A DNA stretch of 41,464 bases from an uncultured Desulfovibrio sp. (lineage in GTDB: Bacteria; Desulfobacterota; Desulfovibrionia; Desulfovibrionales; Desulfovibrionaceae). Below, piece after piece: positions 33,316-41,375 of the stretch (position 1 is the stretch's first letter; each line of letters opens with the position of its first letter). The stretch lies in NCBI GenBank assembly GCA_900541395.1, contig UQJT01000020.1, positions 1 through 41,464 on the forward strand, in the 5' to 3' direction. The notes beneath the pieces were generated by a model that ran no database searches, was not told where the DNA came from, and saw only the letters and a list, made by a program, of their open reading frames with translations. Position numbers and translations under genes: made by a program.

Positions 33316-33874
33316 TGGACCGGACAGTCACACTGACCACGCCTCTGGACAAGGACCGCCTGGCCGCCCTGCGGGCCGGAGATATGATTCTGTTGTCGGG
33401 CACGGTTTACGCCGCGCGAGATACGGCCCACCGCCGCATCGTGGAAAGCCTGGATCGGGGCGAGGAAGCGCCTTTCCCTCTGACGGGCTCGGTCATCTAT
33501 TATGTGGGCCCCACGCCGCCCCCGCCCGGCCGGGTCATCGGCGCGGCCGGCCCCACCACCGCCTACCGCATGGACGCCTACGCCCCCGCCTGTACGAGCT
33601 GGGGCTGGCCGCCAGTATCGGCAAGGGTAAACGGAGTCCGGAACTCAGGGACTGCCTGCGCCGCTGCGGCGGCGTATATCTGGGGGCCACGGGCGGCGCG
33701 GCGGCCCTGCTTTCACGCCACATCACGGCGTCCGAACTCATCGCTTACCCCGAACTGGGCCCCGAGGCCGTGCGTCGTCTGGAATTCCGCGACTTTCCGG
33801 TCATCGTGATTTACGACGCCCACGGCGGCGACGTGTTCGCCGCCCTGACCGATCCGGCCCGCTGCCACCGATAA
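33315..33874 (+). pseudogene. Fumarate hydratase beta subunit, frameshifted
   Basis: The frame from 33315 reads MDRTVTLTTPLDKDRLAALR, GDMILLSGTVYAARDTAHRR, YYVGPTPPPPG and GPTTAYRMDAYAP, all typical of the TtdB/FumA beta domain. It is then lost at a run of five C (33583-33587). From there the -1 frame continues correctly: RLYELGLAASIGKGKRS, GVYLGATGGAAALLS and RDFPVIVIYDAHGGDVF, with a stop at 33874. One extra C would restore about 186 residues, the usual length. Since both halves are intact, this is a sequencing error in a homopolymer, a very fresh mutation, or a slip site. If real, it removes fumarase unless another copy exists. Confidence 0.9.
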
Positions 33875-33881
33875 AAATCCG

Positions 33882-34382
33882 TCAGACGGAAGTTCCGGTC
33901 GCCTTGCTTTCCGGCCGCAGTTCGCGTCTGAGGTAGATCATGTCCACGCAACGCTTCCCGTTCTCCCAAATGGGAACGGGATAATTGTCCGCAAAAAAAC
34001 CGCGAACCACATACGAGGGCGCAAAGCCCAACTTCCGGTACAAGCCCACGCCGCTTTCGGACGTGCCCACCAGAAAAAACGCGCGCCCGGCCGCCGCGTA
34101 ACGGCGGCACAGTTCATCCACCAAAAAACGGGCCAGGCCCCGCCCTCGGCAATCCGCCCGCACGGCGAGGTTTTTCAACTCGCACCCGACTTTTCCCGCC
34201 CGCTCTTCAAGCGTCACCACGGCTACCGCCGCCGTCTCGCCACGTTCCTCCACCACATACATATCGCCACGCTCCAAGTAACGGGCAATCATGGCTTCGT
34301 CGGGGTCGGCCTCCAGAAGCAACGCAAGATGACGTTTGCGATCGCGCTCCACCGCCCGCACGATCCACGCCGTTCCATTCAT
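33882..34382 (-). CDS. GNAT-family N-acetyltransferase
   Basis: A 166-residue acetyltransferase. The acetyl-CoA loop CRGRGLARFLVDELC and the following helix are clear, with LKNLAVRADC before it and GVGLYRKLGFAPSYVVRGFF after it. A late segment, NYPVPIWENGKRCVDMIYLRR, resembles amino-acid or small-amine acetyltransferases. The substrate is unknown. GGAGG lies before the ATG. It converges on the fumarase beta gene with only 7 bp between stops and no terminator visible. Confidence 0.9.
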   Translation of the reverse strand: MNGTAWIVRAVERDRKRHLALLLEADPDEAMIARYLERGDMYVVEERGETAAVAVVTLEERAGKVGCELKNLAVRADCRGRGLARFLVDELCRRYAAAGRAFFLVGTSESGVGLYRKLGFAPSYVVRGFFADNYPVPIWENGKRCVDMIYLRRELRPESKATGTSV

Positions 34383-34800
34383 GCCGAACCTCCCGTCCGT
34401 TCTCTCGCCGACCGGAAACGTATGACGGTCGGCGCAGAGCCGCCCTCAAAAACTTGAAGACCTCATTTGCCGGTATGACTACTTATGTTTATTTCATATT
34501 TTTTCTTTCATACACAGCTTTTTCCATCCAGGAATATGTAATCTTGCTCACCCCACGCATCTCTGCATAGCGCTGTGTCCATCGACGTCATATTGCATCA
34601 ATTTATAAATAAATCAAATAGAGGGATATTTATTTCTCCATATTTAAAAGCTGCCGCATTGTTTACGCTTGACGCCAAGCGACGGCAAGTGGGCAGGCCA
34701 AAGACAGGCTTCGACAGCCGCCAGCTACGCTTCCCCCTCGTGAAGCTCCGCTATCGCTGTTGTGGTCATCCGCAACCCTCCGTCATCTATAACACAACTT
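34383..34800. other. Intergenic region, mostly AT-rich, no gene recognised
   Basis: No convincing ORF. The AT-rich first half (34460-34640) has short minus-strand frames, one ending EMRGVSKITYSWMEKAVYE, that could be a decayed gene. The GC-rich second half ends at the structured repeat. Nothing can be named. Confidence 0.4.
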
Positions 34801-34957
34801 TCTAGAACTCATTTCACGATTCAGCCCTTGGGCTGAATCGTGAAGATCATTCGCCAAAAAGCGTGGTTTTTGGCTCAGTCACGGCGCTTTTCGCGCCGCG
34901 CCGGACCCTCGTCCGGCGTTGGAAGTCATTTCATACGAATTATGCAATGACTTCTAA
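34801..34957 (-). repeat. 155-bp multi-hairpin repeat element, copy B (MITE-like)
   Basis: Opposite-orientation copy of 20452-20606. The same five hairpins are present. The stem that reads GCATAATTCAGCCC in copy A is TCACGATTCAGCCC here, and the opposite arm has changed with it to GGGCTGAATCGTGA, so pairing is kept. The outer ends read CTAGAACTCATT and (on the minus strand) TTAGAAGTCATTGCATAATTC, imperfect terminal inverted repeats. Confidence 0.85.
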
Positions 34958-35119
34958 AAACTTTGAGGGCGAACGCATTGAAATGCGCTCGCCCTCTTCG
35001 TTCAACGGCCTTGGCGACGGGACCGGACAAAAGCTTCTGCTCCATCCCTTGCCGACGAGGCGACCTTCAAGTCCGCCGGAGCCGCGGCTTCCCGTCATGA
35101 ACCGTAAAAGGAATTTCCC

Positions 35120-35605
35120 CTACGCGCGATTGCGCAGTTCCGCGTTCAGCAGATACAAACCTTTGGCATCGCCGCCCAACATATCGAACTTGGCGATGAG
35201 GTCGCCGGTGCTCTTTTCCTCTTCGCCCTGTTCGGCCACAAACCATTCCAGAAACTGGCAGGCGCGGAAGTCGTCGCTTTGGCGCGCCTGCTTGTACACG
35301 GCATGGATAAGGCTGGTGACGTATTGTTCGTGTTTGAGCGCAGCAACCAGGGGCTCGCGATGGTCGGTAAAATTCACGCCGGGCGCGGCGATGGCCTCGA
35401 GTTCGACTTTCACGCCGTTATCCTGAAGGTATTTCAGGATTTTCATGGCGTGTTCCTGCTCCTCTCTGGCCTGGGCTTCGAACCAGTGACCGAACCCATC
35501 CAAATTTTCACCGTGGTAGTAGTTGGAGAAAGCGAGATAAAGATAGGCCGAATAGAATTCCTTGTTGACCTGATCCTTGAGCAGGGCTTCAACCTGAGCG
35601 TCCAT
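35120..35605 (-). CDS. ftn: Ferritin
   Basis: A 161-residue non-haem ferritin that oxidises and stores iron in a 24-subunit cage. Ferroxidase ligands are visible: E16 in NKEFYSAYLYL, and E49 and H52 in REEQEHAMKIL. A further helix has FLEWFVAEQGEEEKS. Length is normal for bacterial FtnA; the FxxW motif of rubrerythrins and the haem methionine of bacterioferritin were not looked for in detail. GAGGATGTC precedes the ATG. The long AT-rich upstream region has a palindrome that could be an iron-regulator site. Confidence 0.95.
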   Translation of the reverse strand: MDAQVEALLKDQVNKEFYSAYLYLAFSNYYHGENLDGFGHWFEAQAREEQEHAMKILKYLQDNGVKVELEAIAAPGVNFTDHREPLVAALKHEQYVTSLIHAVYKQARQSDDFRACQFLEWFVAEQGEEEKSTGDLIAKFDMLGGDAKGLYLLNAELRNRA

Positions 35606-36165
35606 GACATCCTCTTTTTTGATAAAAGTTCATAAACTGAAGAAAGACGTTCGCCGTGCTTCGGCGTTCCATACATAATGCGGATTTTGCCGTTGTCATG
35701 GGGGAAAAACGATATCGGCCAAAATTTTTATCCGCGCTGTTTGGCGCGCTCCGCCCAGACTTTCGTTTGCCCCAAAAGAGGAGGACATTTTCAAGAGACT
35801 CCTTCTGAAAATAATTTAATTTATATTTCAACCAATTAAAATATAGTCTATCAAAAAGCCATCTTCCGGCTGCCCCCGGAGAAGTATTCGGCATTTCCGA
35901 CTTGTGAAAGACGACGTTCACAGAGCTTCGGCATAATCTCGGACATAGGCGCAATATATTCCACTTTGCCAAACGTGGAACGGGCATTCCGCCCTCTTCA
36001 CTTTTTCTTGTGCGACTATGTAAAAATAGGTACAAGAACATTGCTTCCGCCCGGTCGGGCATGTCCGTTCCGGGCCGGGCAAGCGGCGCCGGTTTTCATC
36101 CCCCGCCGCACGGTTTCGGGGCATGTCTTCCGGACATACCCGCCCCCTCAGCCAGGAGTCACCCC
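35606..36165. other. Intergenic region between divergent ferritin and pgm genes
   Basis: 560 bp with no convincing gene. It is AT-rich around 35800-35860. It contains two related segments of about 35 bp (from GAAAGACGTTCGCC near 35641 and GAAAGACGACGTTC near 35906, each followed by GCTTCGGC), possibly a weak direct repeat. Promoters for both flanking genes must lie here. Confidence 0.45.
35806..35830. promoter_or_regulatory. AT-rich palindrome, possible Fur-type site
   Basis: A 25-bp imperfect palindrome beginning TGAAAATAATTT and ending TATATTTCA. The left half resembles a Fur-type half-site. It is about 200 bp upstream of the ferritin start, further than usual, so the assignment is weak. 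Confidence 0.25.
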
Positions 36166-37815
36166 ATGCCGCTCGACCCCCACGCAGGCCGGTTGCCCGG
36201 CCCGGAGCGCCTGATCGACGTTCCGGCCCTGATCGCCGCCTATTATACCCTGACCCCCAATCCCGATCGCCCGGCTGAAAAAATCTCTTTCGGTACCTCC
36301 GGCCACCGCGGCTCGTCGCTGAACGCCGGCTTCAACGAAGCGCACATTCTGGCCGTCACCCAGGCCGTGTGCGACGTGCGTCGGGCCGAGGGCGTGGCCG
36401 GTCCCCTGTTTCTGGGCAAAGACACCCACGCCCTGTCCGAACCCGCCTGGCGCACCGCTCTGGAAGTGCTGACAGCCAACGGCGTGCAGGTTCGGGTCCA
36501 GGCCGGGGGCGGCTTTACGCCCACGCCCGCCGTGTCCCATGCCATTCTGACCTGGAACCGGGGCCGCCGCTCGGGCCTGGCCGACGGAATTGTAATCACC
36601 CCTTCCCACAACCCTCCCGCCGACGGCGGCTTCAAATACAATCCCCACCACGGCGGTCCGGCGGACGCCGATCTCACCGCCCGCATCGAACGCCGCGCGG
36701 GCGAATTGCTGGCCGGTCGCAACCGCATGGTACAAAGGGTATCGTTCCGCGGAGCCCTGAATTCGGGCCTGGTGGTGGACTATGACTACGTGAGTCGCTA
36801 CGTGGACGATCTGGCCGCAATCATAGACTTTCCGCTGTTGGCCGCCTCGGGTCTGAAGCTCGGCGTCAATCCCCTGGGCGGGGCCAGTCTGGCCTACTGG
36901 GAACCCCTGGCCCGGCGTTACGGCCTCGATCTGACCGTCACCAACTCCGAACACGACCCTACCTTCCGCTTCGTCCCCCTGGATTACGACGGCAAAATCC
37001 GCATGGACTGCTCCTCGCCCTGGGCCATGAGCCGCCTGCTGGAAATGAAAGACAGCTTCGACCTGGCCTTCGCCTGTGACCCCGACGCGGACCGCCACGG
37101 CATCGTCACTCCGGCGGGCCTTATGAATCCCAATCACTATCTTTCCGTGGCGACGGATTATCTGTTCCGTTCCCGTCCGGACTGGCCGACCGACGCGGGC
37201 GTGGGCAAAACCGTGGTCACCACCTCCATGCTCGATCGTGTGGCCGCCGACCTGGGACGAAACCTGACGGAAGTGCCGGTGGGCTTCAAGTGGTTCGTAC
37301 CCGGCCTGTTCGCGGGCTCGTTGGGCATAGGCTGCGAGGAAAGCGCCGGGGCATCCTTCCTGCGCCGGGACGGCACAGCCTGGAGCACGGATAAGGACGG
37401 CCTGTTGCTCTGCCTGCTGGCCGCCGAAATGACCGCGGCCACCGGTAAAAATCCGGCCGAACTATACGCCGGGTTGACCGAGCGTTTCGGCGCGCCCCTG
37501 TACGAGCGCGCGGACTCCCCCCTGGACGACGCGGGGCGCGCCGCCCTCAAGGCCCTGACTCCGCAGGACGTGGCGCTTAAGGACGTGGCGGGCTCGCCCG
37601 TCAGCGCCGTGCTGACCCACGCGCCGGGCAACAACGCGCCCATCGGCGGCGTCAAGGTAGTCAGCGCCGACGGCTGGTTCGCCATACGTCCATCGGGCAC
37701 CGAGCCCGTCTGCAAGGTTTATATGGAAGGCTTCCGGGGCGAAGAGCACTTCGCCGTTCTCAAGGAACAAGCTTTGGCCTTTCTGGCCCGCACGCTGGGG
37801 AGCCCCGCCGACTGA
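36166..37815 (+). CDS. pgm: Phosphoglucomutase (alpha-D-glucose type)
   Basis: A 549-residue cytosolic enzyme that interconverts glucose-1-phosphate and glucose-6-phosphate. Phosphohexomutase landmarks: FGTSGHRGSS, phosphoserine loop TPSHNPPADGG (S147), metal loop DPDADRHG (D305, D307, D309), sugar-binding GCEESAGASF, and phosphate-binding RPSGTEP. Length matches bacterial Pgm. The start MPLDPHAGR follows CAGGAG with 8-bp spacing; the frame is open for 52 further codons without family similarity. It stands alone. Confidence 0.96.
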   Translation: MPLDPHAGRLPGPERLIDVPALIAAYYTLTPNPDRPAEKISFGTSGHRGSSLNAGFNEAHILAVTQAVCDVRRAEGVAGPLFLGKDTHALSEPAWRTALEVLTANGVQVRVQAGGGFTPTPAVSHAILTWNRGRRSGLADGIVITPSHNPPADGGFKYNPHHGGPADADLTARIERRAGELLAGRNRMVQRVSFRGALNSGLVVDYDYVSRYVDDLAAIIDFPLLAASGLKLGVNPLGGASLAYWEPLARRYGLDLTVTNSEHDPTFRFVPLDYDGKIRMDCSSPWAMSRLLEMKDSFDLAFACDPDADRHGIVTPAGLMNPNHYLSVATDYLFRSRPDWPTDAGVGKTVVTTSMLDRVAADLGRNLTEVPVGFKWFVPGLFAGSLGIGCEESAGASFLRRDGTAWSTDKDGLLLCLLAAEMTAATGKNPAELYAGLTERFGAPLYERADSPLDDAGRAALKALTPQDVALKDVAGSPVSAVLTHAPGNNAPIGGVKVVSADGWFAIRPSGTEPVCKVYMEGFRGEEHFAVLKEQALAFLARTLGSPAD

Positions 37816-38286
37816 ACTTCCGCTTAAAAAACCTTGAATTCCCGCGGCCCGAAGCGCCGTCGGCTTGGACACGCTTCGGAACATGGATTAATTTTCTTCG
37901 TTTTCGACGAAAACCCGACCCCGAGCCCGCCGCGGCCGCAGTCTTGCTCCCCGAGCGCTTTGCGGATACACTCAAGCCCGCATTCCGGGCGACTCCATAA
38001 TCCCGTCACGATGATGACGATTGCGGGCAGGCGTTCGTCTTCGGCCGTGCAACGGGCGCAAGCGCCCGCATGAACAAATTTTAGAGCATTTTCAGCTTGA
38101 AAATGTTCCCGGCGCGGCATCGGAGCAGCCGCAACTCATTTGCGGCTGCTCCGATGGAGGTGGGAAAACTGCGGGCCGGAACACAGGGTCCTGGCCCGCG
38201 GATATTTTCAAGGGCAAAACGCTCCAGGGGAAACGCGCGCATATCGCGTGCATATCAGAAAAGCGGTCCGCTCTCAGGGAGGCTGG
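37816..38286. other. Intergenic region upstream of cobA-hemD with several hairpins
   Basis: 470 bp with no convincing gene. The second half is a chain of hairpins (listed separately at 38053-38199) in front of the cobA-hemD start. No cobalamin-riboswitch B12 box (GCCACTG) was seen. Confidence 0.5.
38053..38199 (+). promoter_or_regulatory. Four-hairpin leader before cobA-hemD
   Basis: The successive hairpins are CGGGCG-caag-CGCCCG (38053-38068), CATTTTCA-gct-TGAAAATG (38087-38105), a perfect 16-bp stem with 7-base loop (38118-38133 with 38141-38156), and GCGGGCC..GGCCCGC (38171-38177 with 38193-38199). None is followed by a T-run. They could be a structured mRNA leader or an unrelated repeat element. 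Confidence 0.5.
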
Positions 38287-39828
38287 ATGTACGTTTATCT
38301 CATAGGCGCGGGCCCCGGCGATCCGGGTCTGATCACCTGCAAAGGCCTGCGGGCGCTTTCCGAGGCGGACGTGGTGGTCTACGACTATCTGGCCGGCGAC
38401 GCTCTCATGGCCCACGCCCGGCCCGACGCGGAACGCGTCTACGTGGGCAAGGTAGCCGGCAACCACGCCATGTCTCAGTCCGACATCAACCGATTGCTGG
38501 TGGACAAGGCCAAAGAAGGCAAGGTGGTGGCCCGGCTCAAAGGGGGCGATCCCTACATTTTCGGCCGAGGCGGCGAGGAAGCCGAAACCCTGGCCGACGC
38601 GGGCGTGCCGTTCGAGGAAATCCCCGGCGTGACCAGCACCATTGCCGGACCGGCCTATGCGGGCATTCCTTTGACTCATCGTGCGGCAGCCTCATCCGTG
38701 ACCCTGATCACCGGGCACGAAGACCCCGCCAAACCGGGTTCGGTGCACGACTGGCAGGCCCTGGCCCGCAGCGCTTCCACCCTCGTCTTCGTCATGGGCA
38801 TGAAAAACCTGCCCGATATCGCCCGCAACCTCATCGACGCCGGTCTGAAGCCCGACACCCCGGCCGCCCTGGTGCACTGGGGCACCACCGATCACCAGCG
38901 TTCCCTGACCTCCACCCTGGCCGACCTGCCCGACGCCGCCCGGCGCGAGGGCTTCGCCAATCCCTCGATCATCGTGGTGGGCGAGGTGGTTCGGCTGCGC
39001 GACAAACTCAACTGGTTTGAAAAACGGCCCCTGTTCGGCCGCACCGTGGTGGTCACCCGCGCCCGCGAACAGGCCAGCGACAGCGCGGCCCGCTTTGCCG
39101 CCCTGGGGGCCCGCGTCATCCAGTTCCCCACCATCGCCGTCAAGCCCCTGGCCGATCACGCCGAACTCGACGCCGCCCTGGACCGCTTGCCCACTTACGA
39201 CTGGCTGGTTTTCACCTCGGTCAACGGGGTGCGCTTTTTCCGCGAACGTCTCGACACCCGCAACCTCGACGCCCGCGCCCTGGCCGGGATCAAAGTGGCG
39301 GCCATCGGCCCGGCTACGGCCGAGGCCGTGCGTGCCCTGGGCGTGCGGCCCGACTTCGTGCCCGAAAGCTATGTGGCCGAAAGCGTGGCCGAAGGCCTGC
39401 TCAAGCTGGGCGCGGCCCAAGGCCGCGTGCTCCTGCCCCGCGCCCGCGAGGCCCGCGAGGTCTTGCCCGACACCCTGCGCCGGGCCGGAGCCGAGGTGGA
39501 CGTGGTGCCGGTATACGAAACCGTGCCCGCCCAGAGCGACAAGGATGAGATTCTGCGCCTGCTGGCCGAGGGCCGCCTGGATTGCGTGACCTTCGGCTCG
39601 TCGTCCACGGTCCGCAATTTTCTGGCCGCCGTGCCCGCCGACACGCTCAAGGCCCATCCCGAAATCAAACTGGCCTGCATCGGCCCGGTCACGGCCGACA
39701 CTCTGGCCTCCTACGGCCTTGCGGCCGACATCCGGCCCGCGGACTATACCGTGCCCGCCCTGGTCCGGGCCGTGGCCGACGCCCTCACGACCTCGGCGAC
39801 CTCCGACAAGGCGAGGGGCGCGGCATGA
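38287..39828 (+). CDS. cobA-hemD: CobA-HemD fusion: uroporphyrinogen-III C-methyltransferase / synthase
   Basis: A 513-residue bifunctional tetrapyrrole enzyme. Residues 1-240 are the SAM-dependent methyltransferase that makes precorrin-2 (VYLIGAGPGDPGLITCKG, then VARLKGGDPYIFGRGGEEAE and EIPGVTSTIAGPAYAGIPLTHR). Residues about 250-513 are uroporphyrinogen-III synthase (TVVVTRAREQASD, YDWLVFTSVNGVRFF, VAAIGPATAEAV and CVTFGSSSTVRNF). In Desulfovibrio this fusion feeds sirohaem, cobalamin and the alternative haem route. The start MYVYLIGAG has AGGGAGG just upstream; a 49-codon extension is rejected. It overlaps purN by ATGA. Confidence 0.96.
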   Translation: MYVYLIGAGPGDPGLITCKGLRALSEADVVVYDYLAGDALMAHARPDAERVYVGKVAGNHAMSQSDINRLLVDKAKEGKVVARLKGGDPYIFGRGGEEAETLADAGVPFEEIPGVTSTIAGPAYAGIPLTHRAAASSVTLITGHEDPAKPGSVHDWQALARSASTLVFVMGMKNLPDIARNLIDAGLKPDTPAALVHWGTTDHQRSLTSTLADLPDAARREGFANPSIIVVGEVVRLRDKLNWFEKRPLFGRTVVVTRAREQASDSAARFAALGARVIQFPTIAVKPLADHAELDAALDRLPTYDWLVFTSVNGVRFFRERLDTRNLDARALAGIKVAAIGPATAEAVRALGVRPDFVPESYVAESVAEGLLKLGAAQGRVLLPRAREAREVLPDTLRRAGAEVDVVPVYETVPAQSDKDEILRLLAEGRLDCVTFGSSSTVRNFLAAVPADTLKAHPEIKLACIGPVTADTLASYGLAADIRPADYTVPALVRAVADALTTSATSDKARGAA

Positions 39829-40499
39829 GCCTTCGTCTCGCCATCCTGGCCTCGGGCAACGGCAGCAACGCTCAGGCCATGTTCGACGCCGTGGAGCGCG
39901 GCGCGCTGGACGCGGATATCCGCTTGGTGCTGTCCAACCGGCCGGGCGCGCGGGTTCTGGAGCGGGCCGCCGCCCGTTCGCTGCCCTGCCGCTGCCTGGA
40001 CCACACCCAGTTCCCCGACCGGGCCGCCTATGACCGCGCCCTGGCCGAAGCCGTCCGTGAAGCCGGGGCGGATACCGTGGCCCTGGCCGGGTACATGCGG
40101 CTGCTCAGCCCGGATTTTCTGGCCGCCTTCCCCGGCCGGGTGCTCAATATCCACCCTGCTCTGCTGCCCGCCTTTCCCGGCGTGCACGGCGCGGCCGACG
40201 CCTGCGCCTGGGGCGTCAAACTGTCCGGATGCACCGTGCATTTCGTCAGCGATGAAATGGACTGCGGCCCCATCATCATCCAGGCCTGCGTGCCCGCGCT
40301 TCAGGCCGAGGACGCCGACGCCCTGCAAAACCGCATCCACGGACTGGAACACCGCATTTATCCCCAGGCCCTGCAATGGCTGGCCGAAAACCGTCTGAGT
40401 CTGGACGGCCGTCGCGTTCTCCTTGCCCCGGCCGACCGCGCTCTTGCCCCGGCCCCGGAACAGGCTTTCGTCTGGCCCCCGCTGGAAGCGGGATTTTAG
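39825..40499 (+). CDS. purN: Phosphoribosylglycinamide formyltransferase
   Basis: A 224-residue enzyme of purine synthesis that formylates GAR with 10-formyl-THF. The GAR phosphate loop is GNGSN (11-15), and the catalytic signature is NIHPALLPAFPGVHG with N108 and H110 and D146 in DEMDCGPII. It overlaps cobA-hemD by ATGA, so the two are translationally coupled, although the pathways are unrelated. The start has GAGGGGCG upstream. A tail of about 30 residues (after LLAPADRALAP) is a normal variable end. Confidence 0.96.
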   Translation: MSLRLAILASGNGSNAQAMFDAVERGALDADIRLVLSNRPGARVLERAAARSLPCRCLDHTQFPDRAAYDRALAEAVREAGADTVALAGYMRLLSPDFLAAFPGRVLNIHPALLPAFPGVHGAADACAWGVKLSGCTVHFVSDEMDCGPIIIQACVPALQAEDADALQNRIHGLEHRIYPQALQWLAENRLSLDGRRVLLAPADRALAPAPEQAFVWPPLEAGF

Positions 40500-40502
40500 A
40501 AA

Positions 40503-40699
40503 CCGGGGCTCCGCCCCGGACCCCGCCGGGGGAAATAATTCCCCCCGGTCCCCCCTATCAGGGGGGCCGCGCCGACTTTGAACTCTGCGCCTCCTTTCTT
40601 TATTATGCCTTACTTTTGTTCAAAGTCGGCGCGGCCCCTTATACGGGTGCAGGGGCATTATGCCCCTGCCGGAGGGGCGCGGGGAGGCAGCGCCTCCCC
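40503..40699. repeat. Hairpin cluster with a 21-bp inverted repeat
   Basis: Between purN and the AMMECR1 gene. Contents in order: CCGGGGC-tcc-GCCCCGG type hairpin; CCGGGGG-aaataatt-CCCCCCGG; CCCCCC-tatca-GGGGGG; a perfect 21-bp inverted repeat (40563-40583 with 40618-40638) with a 34-base AT-rich loop; AGGGGCA-tta-TGCCCCT; and GGGGAGGC-agc-GCCTCCCC. No protein is encoded. It may be a repeat element or the terminator of purN. Confidence 0.7.
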
Positions 40700-40722
40700 G
40701 CTCGAATCAAGAGAGGCTTTCC

Positions 40723-41295
40723 ATGTCGCAAGCGGTACGGATACAGGTGACGGACGAAGAAAAGCAATGGCTGTTCGCTCTGGTGCGCTCGACCGTCGAG
40801 CGTGGTCTGGCGGGGTTGCCGCCCCTGGCGGAGGGGGAATTGCCCGAAGCGCCCGAAGGCGCGTTGCGGGAACGTCTGGGGGCGTTTGTGACCCTGCGCC
40901 GCCAGGGCGAGTTACGCGGCTGCATAGGACTTATGCGGCCCATGCTGCCGCTGTATCAGACCGTGGCGGCCATGGCCCGGGCCGCAGCCTTTGAAGACCC
41001 GCGTTTCAGGCCGCTGGCGGCCGCGGAATGGCCCGAGGTGGATTTCGACATCTCCATCCTCGGCCCTACCTCGCCCTGCCCGGACATCGACCTCATCGAA
41101 CTGGGCAGGCACGGCCTCATGCTGGAAGCGCGCGGCCGCACGGCGGTGTTTCTGCCCCAGGTGCCCGTGGAACAAGGCTGGAGCGTGAAAGGCACGCTGG
41201 AACAATTGTGCCGCAAGGCGTCCCTGCCCCCCGGCACCTGGCGGGATCGCACGGCCGTCATTTATTGGTACGAGGCCACGGTCATCCATCCATAA
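40723..41295 (+). CDS. AMMECR1-domain protein (AmmeMemoRadiSam protein A type)
   Basis: A 190-residue protein of the AMMECR1 family. The hallmark LRGCIG lies at 64-69 with GAFVTLRRQGEL before it. PRFRPL, DFDISILGP, LEARGRTAVFLPQVPVEQGW and YWYEATVI follow. The biochemical function is not firmly settled; in many bacteria it is linked with Memo and radical-SAM partners, but no partner is visible in the window. The start MSQAVRIQV has a GAGAGG site; a 21-codon extension runs into the hairpin cluster and is rejected. Confidence 0.9.
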   Translation: MSQAVRIQVTDEEKQWLFALVRSTVERGLAGLPPLAEGELPEAPEGALRERLGAFVTLRRQGELRGCIGLMRPMLPLYQTVAAMARAAAFEDPRFRPLAAAEWPEVDFDISILGPTSPCPDIDLIELGRHGLMLEARGRTAVFLPQVPVEQGWSVKGTLEQLCRKASLPPGTWRDRTAVIYWYEATVIHP

Positions 41296-41375
41296 ACAAA
41301 CGCCCGGCACGGTCCGCGCCGAATTTTTCGTGTGAACGTACGGGCCCCACGTATCCCTTCAACCAAGGAAAAAAA

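Noticed and set aside
34620..34800. Remnant of an IS1595-type transposase N-terminus on the minus strand (frame with EACLWP)
   Set aside because: Only a few residues fit and the zinc-ribbon cysteines that should follow are not in frame.
35589..36062. A 157-codon minus-strand frame upstream of the ferritin gene
   Set aside because: No motif, mixed composition, and it overlaps the ferritin start region; treated as intergenic.
38050..38286. Cobalamin riboswitch before cobA-hemD
   Set aside because: Hairpins are present but no B12 box or other conserved riboswitch core was found.
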